Assembly: GCF_016587355.1 (NCBI RefSeq)
Contig: NZ_BNJF01000002.1
Location: forward strand, 496,001-560,000
Source of the DNA: Ktedonospora formicarum
Lineage (GTDB): Bacteria; Chloroflexota; Ktedonobacteria; Ktedonobacterales; Ktedonobacteraceae
Direction of reading: 5' to 3'
Length of the DNA stretch: 64,000 bases
Shown: positions 8,886-17,246 of the stretch, piece after piece
How the letters are laid out: each line of letters starts with the position of its first letter
Numbering within the stretch: the first letter of the stretch is position 1
Notes under the pieces: generated by a model
Databases searched by the model: none
What the model saw: the letters and a program-made list of their open reading frames with translations, nothing else
What the model was told of the DNA's origin: nothing
Translations under genes and position numbers: made by a program

Positions 8886-10118
8886 CTATAACAGGCTCAG
8901 ACCTGCCCCGGCGAGCGCAGAAATTACAACAACGATCCAGGGTGGCACCTTCCAGATGACCAGGAGCGCAAAGGCCGCAAGGCCCAAAGCCACATCAATC
9001 GGAGCTCGAATGGCGCTAGTCCAGATTGGCTGATAGAGTGCAGCCAACAGAATACCAACCACGGCAGCATTGATACCCCGAAGCGAAGCCTGAAACGCCT
9101 CAATTGCGCGCAGACGGTTCCAGAAAGGGAGAATACCAACCACCATGAGAAAGGATGGCAGGAAGATAGCAACCAGTGCAATCAAAGCGCCAAGCCAGCC
9201 ATTAGGAAATGGCTTACTCATCGCGCCAAGATAGGCAGAGAAGGTAAAGAGCGGGCCAGGTACGGCCTGTGCGGCTGCATAGCCCGTGAGAAATTGGTCA
9301 TTCGTCACCCAGCCAGAGGGCACTACTTCGCGTTGTAAGAGAGGTAGAACAACATGCCCACCGCCAAAGACCAGCGAACCGGCACGGAAGAAGGTATCAA
9401 AGAGCGCTAGCGCCTGTACCGGGAACAGCAGTCGGAAAACAGGTAACCCCACTAATAGGGTGAAAAATATAATCAAGCAAGCAATCGCGAGTCGACGCGG
9501 GATCGCTAGAGGAAGTATAGCAGGCTGCGAGGTCTCGACCGCTCTGAGAAAGCGCCAGCCCAGTAAGCCACCCACAACCAGAATAGCTATCTGCGCAATA
9601 GCTACCGGCCAGAGCAAGATCACAATAGCAGCTCCTATCGCGAGCGTGACGCGCAACCGGTCTGGGCAGAGTGTCTTTGCCATGCCCCATACAGCCTGAG
9701 CTACAACCGCTACCGCGACTACCAATAGTCCATGGAGCCATCCAGCCTGTGCTATTCCCTGGATACCGTTGGTGAGGAGCGCAAAGATAGTCAAAGCGAT
9801 AGCCGAGGGGAGAGTAAAACCCAGCCACGCCGCCAGGCCGCCCCAGCGCCCAGCGCGTGTAATGCCAAGCGCGATACCCATCTGGCTACTTGAGGGACCG
9901 GGCAGGAATTGACATAAAGCCAGCAGGTCCGCGTAGTTCTGTTCGTCAAGCCACTTCCGACGCACAACTAGCTCCTCACGGAAATACCCCAGGTGCGCTA
10001 CGGGACCACCAAAGGAGGTTAGGCCAAGCCGGGTAAAAACTGTCAGCACCTCCCAGAATGTCCCCTGTGGGCCTGCCTTTACAGGCTCCTTTTCTATCAT
10101 TTCCTCATCAATTTGCAT
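8886..10118 (-). CDS. chrA: Chromate transporter ChrA, long two-domain form
   Basis: A 410-residue membrane protein with two CHR domains in tandem, typical of long-chain ChrA. The first domain has FGGPVAHLGYF and LPGPSSSQMG; the second has FGGGHVVLPLLQ and VPGPLFTFSAYLG. About ten membrane helices are seen. The family exports chromate, giving resistance; some members are annotated only by similarity. The start at 10118 has a GAAGGAAG site. Transcribed alone toward a hairpin at 8824. Confidence 0.9.
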   Translation of the reverse strand: MQIDEEMIEKEPVKAGPQGTFWEVLTVFTRLGLTSFGGPVAHLGYFREELVVRRKWLDEQNYADLLALCQFLPGPSSSQMGIALGITRAGRWGGLAAWLGFTLPSAIALTIFALLTNGIQGIAQAGWLHGLLVVAVAVVAQAVWGMAKTLCPDRLRVTLAIGAAIVILLWPVAIAQIAILVVGGLLGWRFLRAVETSQPAILPLAIPRRLAIACLIIFFTLLVGLPVFRLLFPVQALALFDTFFRAGSLVFGGGHVVLPLLQREVVPSGWVTNDQFLTGYAAAQAVPGPLFTFSAYLGAMSKPFPNGWLGALIALVAIFLPSFLMVVGILPFWNRLRAIEAFQASLRGINAAVVGILLAALYQPIWTSAIRAPIDVALGLAAFALLVIWKVPPWIVVVISALAGAGLSLL

Positions 10119-10389
10119 CTATATATCTTCCTTCTATTCTACGAAATTATTTTTCCTGCTGAGTACTCTCAATCGGAAGGGAGCGCTTTTTCCAGCCAGG
10201 ATAACCACCATCCAGTGCTCACGCCTGAAAACGCAGCGCTCGCATAGAGATGCAGTGTGCTCTCCTCGCGACAAAGCCAGGCAAAAAACACACCACTCTC
10301 CTATCACCTGAGCACCCAAATTATTACACAAAATATGGCCTACCTCGTTTCAGTGGTAGAATAGAGAGGCACAACGAAGGGAGAACAAG

Positions 10390-11672
10390 ATGCGGCAGGA
10401 GAGCCCAATCAATTCTATGGAGCAGGGTAAATCAGGAGAGTGGCAACGGCTTCGGAGCGCGCTACTTAACGATCAAGGGAGAGTGCTGACAGCGACACGC
10501 CTGCGACTCGCCCGCTTGGCTCGCGCGCGGGGAATAGAGCTCCAAGACGTAGATGATGTCGTACAGGAAACTCTATTTGAAGCGTGGAGCCACCTCGACC
10601 GCCTGCATACACCAGGCGGATTTCATGTATGGATTGACGAGATTTGCCGCAACGTCTGCCGCCGCACCACCAGGAGATATCAAATAAACCTTCTTCGACA
10701 AACATCCCCTTCCAGTGCAAAGCCTCACACAGACACAGAATTACTAGAACCGTTCGAGGCACTGACGGCCCCTGAGAGCTCCGATCCTCTGGAAGCGTTA
10801 AGCCGCCAGGATCAGGCATTGCTGCTAGATCGCGCGCTAGGCTTCTTATCACCAGCGGCACGGCAGATAGTCGAGACATGTCTCTTGCTTGAACTGCCTC
10901 GCTCAGAGGTCGCAACACAACTAAACATTTCGCGCGGCACGCTAGAGACGCGCCTTCATCGTGTTCGCCAACAACTACGTCAGATATTGAGTGGGCCACT
11001 GCGAAGGGAAGCTGAAGATCTGGGGTTAAGACTGGATGAAGCGATAACTCAGGGATGGCAGGAGACGCGCCTGTGGTGTCCACTTTGCGGACAGCGTCGC
11101 CTTCAAGGCTGTTTTCTTGTGGAGGGAGCTAGATCAAGAGGGCCCAACATTCATTTGCGCTGCCCTGGCTGCTCTCAGCGCTACGGACAAGATACCGTAC
11201 ACAGTATGGGTCTGGTCACACTGGAAGGACTCCACACCTTTAGACCAGCCTGGAAGCGTACAATGCAAGGGCTCACTGAACGCATAACGCAGGCACTCGT
11301 ACCAGGACAGCATTCCTGCCTGCATTGTGGCAAACCCGCGACAATACGCGTAAGGGGGGAGAACCTGAAGACCTCCAGCCCGCAAGCCCTTATCCCTTCT
11401 GGATACACCTCCATTGCCTCCATTGCGGAATGGAAATTGACGAGAGTGGCTGCATCCCTGCCGTCGATCAGATTGTCTACTGGTCACACCCACGCACGCG
11501 CCAATTTCTGCAAGACTATCCCCGAGCCAAAAGCCTGCCAGGGCAATTGATCGAGCGTAATGGCGAACCCGCCATCGCATTCCAGATCTTGCACCAGGAG
11601 AGTAGTGCGCAATTAACCATTGTGGCTCACCGCCAGACGCTACGCGTCCTAGCAATCTCTCATAACGGCTAA
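10390..11672 (+). pseudogene. Sigma-70-family factor with C-terminal Cys domain, frameshifted
   Basis: The N-terminal 210 residues form an ECF-like sigma factor: region 2 (DVDDVVQETLFEAWSHL) and region 4 (LPRSEVATQLNISRGTLETRLHRVRQQL). A tail with CxxC pairs (CPLCGQRR, CPGCSQRY, CLHCGKP) looks zinc-binding. The first frame stops at 11550, but from a run of six G at 11354-11359 another frame continues with HCLHCGMEIDESG and ends at 11672. One missing base in the G-run explains both, giving about 427 residues. An error in the homopolymer is as likely as a true mutation. The start has a GAAGGGAG site. Promoter target genes are unknown; the peptide genes that follow on the other strand are one possibility. 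Confidence 0.8.
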
Positions 11673-11676
11673 AAAG

Positions 11677-11715
11677 AAAGGCACCTTCCCCTCGCATCGA
11701 AGGGAAGGTGCCTTT
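11677..11715. terminator. Bidirectional terminator hairpin
   Basis: Arms of 14 bases (11677-11690 and 11702-11715) flank an 11-base loop. The hairpin separates the sigma-like gene from the convergent first peptide gene and carries A/T runs on both sides. Confidence 0.85.
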
Positions 11716-11774
11716 CAACCTTAAACGCCCACAAATGAAATCATGTCAAGGGCGGCAAAGGAGGGGTTGGGGGC

Positions 11775-12062
11775 TTAGTAGCCACCACCGACAACGATAT
11801 TGTTAAAGCTGTTGCAGGTGAAATCGCTTCCGGTAATGGGGACAGTTAACAGACCAATGTTGGTGTTCCTGCGGAATGAGAAGTTGTTGACGATCTCATT
11901 GTCGTTACGATAGCCTTTGACGAAACCGCCCTTGCCGCCGTAACCGCCGCCGCCGCCGCCGTAACCACCGAAGCCTCCTTCTTCGCCACCGCGACCGCTG
12001 ACAAGCTCCAACTCGGCATCATTGAGCTCTGCTCCAGCAATGATATTTTCCAGTTCTTTCAT
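11775..12062 (-). CDS. Gly-rich leader-peptide protein 1 (putative RiPP/secreted peptide precursor)
   Basis: A 95-residue protein starting at 12062 after an AAGGGA site. The leader begins MKELENIIAGAELNDAELEL and ends VSGRGG; the LNDAELELVSG pattern matches double-glycine leaders that are cleaved during export. A Gly/Tyr-rich stretch (GGYGGGGGGYGGKGG) follows, then a conserved tail with VNNFSF, NTNIG, PITGSDF and a single cysteine in FTCNSF. It is the first of five tandem paralogues on the minus strand. No modification enzyme or peptidase-type ABC exporter is visible nearby, so its fate is inferred from the leader only. Cell-surface or signalling roles are also possible. Confidence 0.75.
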   Translation of the reverse strand: MKELENIIAGAELNDAELELVSGRGGEEGGFGGYGGGGGGYGGKGGFVKGYRNDNEIVNNFSFRRNTNIGLLTVPITGSDFTCNSFNNIVVGGGY

Positions 12063-12203
12063 TTTATTGTTCCCTTCATTCTGTATTTCAACCTGATACA
12101 AGATGGCCCGCCAGCGAATAATTTCTAGCCTCTGCTAATATCATTTATTGTACATCACGCCAGATTACGAAATAAGCGCTTATTACAACCAATGTTTAAA
12201 TTT

Positions 12204-12262
12204 CCGCTATTCAATGAGCCTCTATTATTATTTTATATCAAATAAGAAACTGTATATAAAAT
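12204..12262 (-). promoter_or_regulatory. Conserved upstream block of peptide gene 1
   Basis: This AT-rich block recurs 140-150 bases upstream of all five peptide genes (also 12847, 13548, 14207, 14817). It has a GCC-TCTATTATTATTTTAT core followed by A/T-rich tracts. The position fits a promoter with a 5' leader of about 110-140 bases; exact boxes vary between copies. Confidence 0.5.
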
Positions 12263-12310
12263 AATAGTACGTATAATTTCACCTATATTCATCCATTAAT
12301 CACATAAAAA

Positions 12311-12345
12311 GAGGTGCTTTCCCATAAATCATGGAAAAGCACCTC
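12311..12345 (-). terminator. Terminator of peptide gene 2
   Basis: Stem GAGGTGCTTT(T)CC with one bulged base and a 10-base loop, followed on the minus strand by a U-run (complement of 12306-12310). It lies about 60 bases after the stop of peptide gene 2. Confidence 0.8.
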
Positions 12346-12406
12346 TCAATTTCACCTGGCCAGGATAAGAGATTACATCCTGAGCAGCAAAAGAGTATGT
12401 AAGGGC

Positions 12407-12703
12407 TTAGAAGCCGTCGCCACCACCAATGAAGGTGTTGCCGAAACTGTTGCAGTTGAAATCGCTTAGGGTAATGGGGATAGTGGCAATGCCACCGATG
12501 TTGGTGTTGTTGCGGAACGAGAAGTTGTTGACCACACGCAGGTCACTTCTTCCACCCTGTACAAAACCACCTTTGCCACCACCGTAGCCACCGCCGAAGC
12601 CACCATTGCCACCGCCGAAGCCACCGTCTCCGCGACCGCTGACAAGCTCCAGCTCGGCATCATTGAGTTCTGCTCCAGCAATGATATTTTCCAGTTCTTT
12701 CAT
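12407..12703 (-). CDS. Gly-rich leader-peptide protein 2
   Basis: A 98-residue paralogue with the same first 24 residues as peptide 1 (ending LVSGRG), then GDGGFGG and GGYGGGKGG repeats, QGGRSDLRVVNNFSF, NTNIGG, TIPITLSDF and a single cysteine in FNCNSF. The end is GGGDGF. The start at 12703 follows an AAGGAG-like site (complement of TCTCCTTTT). It has its own upstream block and terminator, so it is a single-gene unit rather than part of an operon. Function is unknown; see peptide 1 for the leader argument. Confidence 0.75.
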   Translation of the reverse strand: MKELENIIAGAELNDAELELVSGRGDGGFGGGNGGFGGGYGGGKGGFVQGGRSDLRVVNNFSFRNNTNIGGIATIPITLSDFNCNSFGNTFIGGGDGF

Positions 12704-12846
12704 TTTATTGATCTCCTTTTTTGCTTATTTCAACCTAATATAAGATGACTCGCCAGTAAGCTAGCTCTAGCCCATGTTAATAACATTTTTTATACATTGC
12801 GTATCAGTATTAAATAATACCGCTAGTACAACCAACGTTTAACATC

Positions 12847-12910
12847 GCGCTATATAACGAGCCTCTTGTTTTTATTTTACACAAAAGAAGAAACCATATA
12901 TAAAAATAGC
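12847..12910 (-). promoter_or_regulatory. Conserved upstream block of peptide gene 2
   Basis: Same block as at 12204, here with GCCTCTTGTTTTTATTTTAC and AAGAAACCATATATAAAA. A TTATAT followed by AGCGCG on the minus strand (complement near 12850-12857) is a -10 candidate. Confidence 0.45.
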
Positions 12911-13032
12911 AATATATATTATTGTGCCTATATTAAATATATGATATAATTTGTTCGTTGGGATAATGGATAAATGAAAAGCAATATTTCATCATTAAGC
13001 ACTCAACTTTTAGGGTATTTCGTCGAAGAAAT

Positions 13033-13079
13033 AAAAGAGAGGCACTTTCCCATAAAAATATGGAAAGTGCCTCTCTTTT
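13033..13079 (-). terminator. Terminator of peptide gene 3
   Basis: Perfect 18-base arms at 13033-13050 and 13062-13079, with the outer AAAA/TTTT giving a U-run on either strand. It lies 55 bases after the stop of peptide gene 3. Confidence 0.85.
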
Positions 13080-13133
13080 CACCTGCCCAGAATATGAGAT
13101 CACATCCTGAGTGGCAAAGAAGTTGTTGAGGGC

Positions 13134-13397
13134 CTAGTAACCGTCGCCACCACCGATGACGATGTTGTTGAAGCTGTTGCAGTTGAAATCGCTTACGGTA
13201 ACCGGGATAGTCAACACACCACTAACGTTAGTGTTGTTGCGGAATGAGAAATTGTTGACCACGCGCAGGTCACTTCTTCCACCCTGTACAAAACCACCTT
13301 TGCCACCACCGTAGCCACCGTCGCCACGACCGCTGATCATCTCCAGATCGGCATCATTGAGTTCTGCTCCAGCAATGATATTTTCTAGTTCCTTCAT
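13134..13397 (-). CDS. Gly-rich leader-peptide protein 3
   Basis: The shortest paralogue, 87 residues. The leader is almost the same as in peptides 1 and 2 (ELNDADLEMISGRG). The Gly-rich stretch is reduced to GGYGGGKGG, then QGGRSDLRVVNNFSF as in peptide 2. The end SFNNIVIGGGDGY is closest to peptide 1. The cysteine in FNCNSF is conserved. The start at 13397 follows an AAGGAG-like site. Own promoter region and terminator. Unknown function, probable exported peptide. Confidence 0.75.
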   Translation of the reverse strand: MKELENIIAGAELNDADLEMISGRGDGGYGGGKGGFVQGGRSDLRVVNNFSFRNNTNVSGVLTIPVTVSDFNCNSFNNIVIGGGDGY

Positions 13398-13514
13398 TTT
13401 ATTGGTCTCCTTTTTGTTTTCAACCTAATTTGTGATAGCCCGCCCGGAACAAGTTCATGCCCTGTAAGCATAATTCATCATTTTCTCTAGTCAGTCGAAA
13501 ATAAGAACGCTAGC

Positions 13515-13597
13515 ATATAATGAATCGCTTGTTCCATTTTTAATCTGCGAGCCATCTATTACTATTATATACATAATATGAAGTTGCATGTATGATA
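13515..13597 (-). promoter_or_regulatory. Promoter and conserved block of peptide gene 3
   Basis: On the minus strand TTAAAA (complement of 13538-13543) and TTATAT (complement of 13515-13520) are 17 bases apart, the clearest promoter among the five copies. The shared block (13548-13597) lies just upstream like an UP element. The predicted 5' leader is about 110 bases. Confidence 0.5.
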
Positions 13598-13676
13598 AAT
13601 CAATCTTAAAATCATTAAAGGGCATTATTGATCACACATGCATCATCGAATAAGTCTTTACGATAATAAAAATATA

Positions 13677-13753
13677 GAAAGCCACCAGCTCCAAGCATCT
13701 GGAACAGATGGCTTTCGTGCCTGTCAGGAGATGCTTCTTTAGCATCTCCTGAC
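13677..13753 (-). terminator. Double hairpin downstream of peptide gene 4
   Basis: The first hairpin met by the transcript has perfect 13-base arms (13723-13735 and 13741-13753). The second pairs GAAAGCCA at 13677-13684 with TGGCTTTC at 13709-13716 and is followed by a U-rich stretch on the minus strand, so it is the likely terminator. Confidence 0.7.
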
Positions 13754-13778
13754 CGTACAATATGAAGATTACTTACGC

Positions 13779-14063
13779 TTAATAGCCAATGTAAGTGTTG
13801 CTGAAGCTGTTGCAGTTGAAATCGCTTAGGGTAATGGGGATAGTAGCAACGCCACCGATGTTGGTGTTGTTGCGGAATGAGAAGTTGTTGAGGATCCTGT
13901 TTTCGTTACGATAGCCTTTGACGAAACCGCCCTTGCCGCCGTAACCGCCGCCGCCGCCGCCGTAACCACCGATGCCTCCTTCTTCGCCGCCGCGACCGCT
14001 GACAAGCTCCAGCTCGGCGTCATTGAGTTCTGCAATTCCTGCGATATTTTCTAGTTCTTTCAT
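13779..14063 (-). CDS. Gly-rich leader-peptide protein 4
   Basis: A 94-residue paralogue starting at 14063; a longer in-frame reading to 14105 lacks a ribosome site. The leader ends ELNDAELELVSGRGG. The Gly-rich stretch and VKGYRN are nearly the same as in peptide 1, while the tail ATIPITLSDFNCNSF matches peptide 2, so this gene looks like a mosaic. It ends NTYIGY like peptide 5. A single cysteine is conserved. Unknown function, probably exported like its paralogues. Confidence 0.75.
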   Translation of the reverse strand: MKELENIAGIAELNDAELELVSGRGGEEGGIGGYGGGGGGYGGKGGFVKGYRNENRILNNFSFRNNTNIGGVATIPITLSDFNCNSFSNTYIGY

Positions 14064-14206
14064 CTTATACTCCTTTTGTTTTTTCAACCTGCTTACCGAT
14101 AGCACATATGTTGTTCAGCCTTTGAATTTAATTTTCCTGCCAACAGACTCTCCAGTCTTTAAATAAAGCGGCTATGAAGAATTCAATTGCTGATTCATTT
14201 TACACA

Positions 14207-14256
14207 CGGCTATCTTTTTTTATTATATATATATCACAAAATCATATGTATGATAT
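14207..14256 (-). promoter_or_regulatory. Conserved upstream block of peptide gene 4
   Basis: Copy of the block at 12204, reading GGCTATCTTTTTTTATTATA and then A/T tracts with CATATGTATGATA. That last segment is shared with copies 3 and 5. Confidence 0.45.
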
Positions 14257-14292
14257 TAATGCATTTTAAGATACCCAAACCCTTCATAACAA

Positions 14293-14332
14293 AAAACCAC
14301 CCGCCCCAATTTTATTGTGGGCGGGTGGTTTT
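14293..14332 (-). terminator. Terminator of peptide gene 5
   Basis: Arms AAAACCACCCGCCC (14293-14306) and its complement (14319-14332) with a 12-base loop; the outer A-run gives a U-run on the minus strand. Confidence 0.85.
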
Positions 14333-14395
14333 ATCCGGCCAGGGAGTGCACTACTGAATTACAACTCAGGCTGGAAAGTGTCTACCTCATCGTAA

Positions 14396-14665
14396 TTAGT
14401 AACCGATGTAGGTGTTACCGAAGTCATTGCATGTGAAGTCGCTAACAGTGACAGGGATAGTGGCGAGGCCGCCAATGTTGGTGTTGTTACGGAATGAGAA
14501 GTTGTTGATAATTTGATTGTCGTTCCTGTAACCCTGAACCTTTTCAAAGCCACCCTTTCCTTTGCCACCGTAGCCGCCCTCGCCGCCGCCGGTGTAGCCA
14601 CCGCGACCATTGATCATCTCCAGTTCAGAATCGCTCAGCTCTGTGACAATATCAAGCTCTTTCAT
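14396..14665 (-). CDS. Gly-rich leader-peptide protein 5
   Basis: The most diverged paralogue, 89 residues. The leader is MKELDIVTELSDSELEMING followed by RGG, which fits the double-glycine pattern best (ELSDSELEMINGRGG). The Gly stretch is interrupted by Lys and Glu (GGKGKGGFEKVQGYRND). The tail INNFSFRNNTNIGGLATIPV and FTCNDF with one cysteine is conserved, ending NTYIGY. It has its own upstream block and terminator. It is the first of the five seen from the kinase side. Confidence 0.75.
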   Translation of the reverse strand: MKELDIVTELSDSELEMINGRGGYTGGGEGGYGGKGKGGFEKVQGYRNDNQIINNFSFRNNTNIGGLATIPVTVSDFTCNDFGNTYIGY

Positions 14666-14816
14666 TTTATACTTTTCCTTTTTCTTTTTTTCAACCCGAT
14701 TTGCGATAACTCGCTTAAGAATGAGTAATTGACAATATTCACGTTATTAATTGAATTCTTCATTCTATCAAGATAAAACGCTATTATGTATACAATCGCT
14801 CATTCTACTTTAACTT

Positions 14817-14870
14817 GCGTGCTATCTATTTTTATTGTACATACGATAAGAAACTATATATATGATAATA
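14817..14870 (-). promoter_or_regulatory. Conserved upstream block of peptide gene 5
   Basis: GCTATCTATTTTTATTGTAC followed by ATAAGAAACTATATATATGA, shared with the other four copies. It lies about 150 bases before the start codon and ends 44 bases from the kinase gene. Confidence 0.5.
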
Positions 14871-14913
14871 ATAAATGTTGCAGCTATTAGCGTGATCTAT
14901 GCGATTAGTATTA

Positions 14914-17007
14914 CTAACGCGGCAAGGGCTCCCAGGGGTGCCAGCTCCCATCAAACCAGGTATGCTGAAGCGTATTGTCTGTCGCACGTGCGAAGACCTC
15001 AATATAATTTCCACCCCAGGAAATGGCGGACGGAGCAGTTGCGAGCGCTCCCCCAAGCGATTCCCAGGGGTGCCAACTTCCATCATACCAGGCATGTTGT
15101 AGAGTATTATCCATGCCACGCGCGAAGATATCCAGGCGACCCACTCCCCAGGTGGTAATAGTGGGGTCAGAGCTGAAGGCACCGCCAAGAGGGAACCATT
15201 CATGCCATGTCCCATCATAGCCTTTATACCAGAGAGCATTGTCAGTTCCACGCGCGACCACATCGAGGCGGTTGGCTCCCCAGGAGCAAGCCGCTGGCGC
15301 GGTTGTAATCGTTCCTCCCAACAGATCCCAGGGATACCATGTCCCGTCATAAGCGCGATGCCAGAGGGCGTCAGCTGGCCCTCGCACAAAGACATCTAAT
15401 CGGTTTGGTCCCCAGGAGACCGCCGCTGGATCAGAGACAATTGCTCCATCCAACGCTTGCCAGGGATGCCAGCTTCCATCAAACCATGTGTAATGGAGCG
15501 TGTTATCTGCTGCTCTCCCCAGGATATCAAGATGGCCCTCACCCCAGGCGGTAATTGCAGGATCGGATGGTACAGTACCATTCAAAGGCTCCCAGGGATG
15601 CCAGCTTCCATCAAAAGTGCGTAGCCAGAGAGCATCATTTGCTCCACGTACCAATAAATAACTATGGCCGGGGCTGGAAACGACGGCTGTAGGGCGTGAG
15701 GTCAAGGACATAATGCTCGCCTGGGCGGTCGCGGCCAGATCAGGTGTAGGCTTGGCTTTCGTTGGGGTCGCGGCTGGCTTCTTCTGGCCCTGAGTAGGAG
15801 GAGGCGTATGTTGTTGCGCGTTTTGCCAGAGCGCACCCGCGCCCAACAACACAATTCCTAGCGAGACCACACCGGTAGCTCCCAGCATGAGCGTGCGACG
15901 ATTGATGAGTTTTTGAGGTTGAGGCTGAGGTACATTTGGATAAGACGTTCTGAACTGTGAACCAGAGGTATGCGGGGCCATACGGAACTGATTGCCTGAT
16001 CCCGATACAGGCGCGCCCATGCGAAATTGCTTTCCAGGTGTTGATGGATTTGTAGGAGCAGAGGGCAAGAATGGAGCTATGTTTGATACAGTCCCGGTGG
16101 CATAGAGGCGCTCATCATAAAGGTTGGATGTCTGACGTGAGAGGAGGGAAGGGCTAGACGCACGCTGAGGAGCGCGCTGGCAGGCACTCAAAAGGGCATC
16201 CGCGAAGTCCTGGACACGCGCGAAACGTTCCTGTGCTGACTTCGACAGAGCACGCATGACAACCTGCTCAATCTCCACTGATAGCGAAGGAAGTTTCTCG
16301 CGCAAAGAAGGTATCGGCGCGTTTACGTGCTTGTAAGCAATCTCCATAGGCGCTCCGGTAAAAGGAAGCGAACCGCAAAGCCACTCATATGTCACGACTG
16401 CTAACGCGTACTGATCACTGGCATACGTGGGGTTAGCTCCAATTTGTTCCGGGGCCATATAGGTCGTTGTACCTGCCGCCTTGCCACTATTCTCCTGGCG
16501 ATCTTCGGTCAATCGCGTCTGTGCCTTCACAGCGATGCCAAAATCACTGAGAAGCACAGTCTCTCCTTGTCCCAACAACATATTGCCCGGCTTGACATCA
16601 CGATGGATGATATTATGATCGTGTGCGTATTGTAACGCTGACGCGACCTGACGTACATAGGAGGCCACTTCTACTGGCGGGAGAATACAACCAGGGGGAT
16701 AACGCTGATGAAGCGATCCATGTGGTGCATAGGCCATAACAAGATAAGGGGTCGTTTGCTCGATGCCGAACTCCAGTACTGGGACGATGTGTGGGTGGGC
16801 TAGGTGCGCGATAATACGAGCCTCGGTCAAGAACTGCTCCAAAGCATCCCGGTCAAGATGGACCAACAACACTTTGATAGCAGCCTGGGTCTTAAGGTAG
16901 ATATGCTCTCCCAGGTAGACATCCGCGAAGCCACCACGACCAATAAGCTCTATCAGGCGGTAGTTCCCTAGTGTCGTATCCCCACTCTTTGAAAGATCAT
17001 CTGTCAT
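14914..17007 (-). CDS. Transmembrane Ser/Thr kinase with C-terminal beta-propeller-like repeats
   Basis: A 697-residue Hanks-type kinase from the ATG at 17007 (GGAGGG site 11 bases before; a longer reading from 17070 has none). The kinase domain is complete: GRGGFADVYLGEH loop, HRDVKPGNMLL catalytic loop, SDFGIAV and YMAPEQ. A Pro-rich linker and one membrane helix (LMLGATGVVSLGIVLLGAGA) follow, then an outside domain. This has six repeats of about 46 residues, each with a DGSWHPW-type motif and an LDI/LDVFARG..DNTL segment. The repeats resemble PLL/tectonin-type propellers that bind sugars. It probably senses a surface ligand and signals by phosphorylation; it sits beside the peptide cluster, so a link is possible but unproven. 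Confidence 0.88.
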   Translation of the reverse strand: MTDDLSKSGDTTLGNYRLIELIGRGGFADVYLGEHIYLKTQAAIKVLLVHLDRDALEQFLTEARIIAHLAHPHIVPVLEFGIEQTTPYLVMAYAPHGSLHQRYPPGCILPPVEVASYVRQVASALQYAHDHNIIHRDVKPGNMLLGQGETVLLSDFGIAVKAQTRLTEDRQENSGKAAGTTTYMAPEQIGANPTYASDQYALAVVTYEWLCGSLPFTGAPMEIAYKHVNAPIPSLREKLPSLSVEIEQVVMRALSKSAQERFARVQDFADALLSACQRAPQRASSPSLLSRQTSNLYDERLYATGTVSNIAPFLPSAPTNPSTPGKQFRMGAPVSGSGNQFRMAPHTSGSQFRTSYPNVPQPQPQKLINRRTLMLGATGVVSLGIVLLGAGALWQNAQQHTPPPTQGQKKPAATPTKAKPTPDLAATAQASIMSLTSRPTAVVSSPGHSYLLVRGANDALWLRTFDGSWHPWEPLNGTVPSDPAITAWGEGHLDILGRAADNTLHYTWFDGSWHPWQALDGAIVSDPAAVSWGPNRLDVFVRGPADALWHRAYDGTWYPWDLLGGTITTAPAACSWGANRLDVVARGTDNALWYKGYDGTWHEWFPLGGAFSSDPTITTWGVGRLDIFARGMDNTLQHAWYDGSWHPWESLGGALATAPSAISWGGNYIEVFARATDNTLQHTWFDGSWHPWEPLPR

Positions 17008-17246
17008 CCTCGGCCTGGCCCTCCATACACTCGCTCTCTCTGCCGTAGAGCCATTTATTAATATGCTCATAGCATACTAAATTATGAGGAGATAAGGGAG
17101 AAAACAGACAAGAAAGTACTACTGATTGTCTGACATTCATCACTTCCAGTGAAAACTATCACTACTAGAAGTGATAACATTTCATCGGCAGCATACTCAC
17201 TTTCTTACCAATCCTACTGGCAAACTTCACGCTAACCACTCTTAAT

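Noticed and set aside
13033..14332. CRISPR-like repeats among the peptide genes
   Set aside because: The repeated parts are coding paralogues and terminators at gene spacing, not short regular repeats with spacers.
11775..14665. Peptide genes as plain low-complexity artefacts
   Set aside because: Leader, tail, ribosome sites and terminators are conserved while only the Gly stretch is repetitive.
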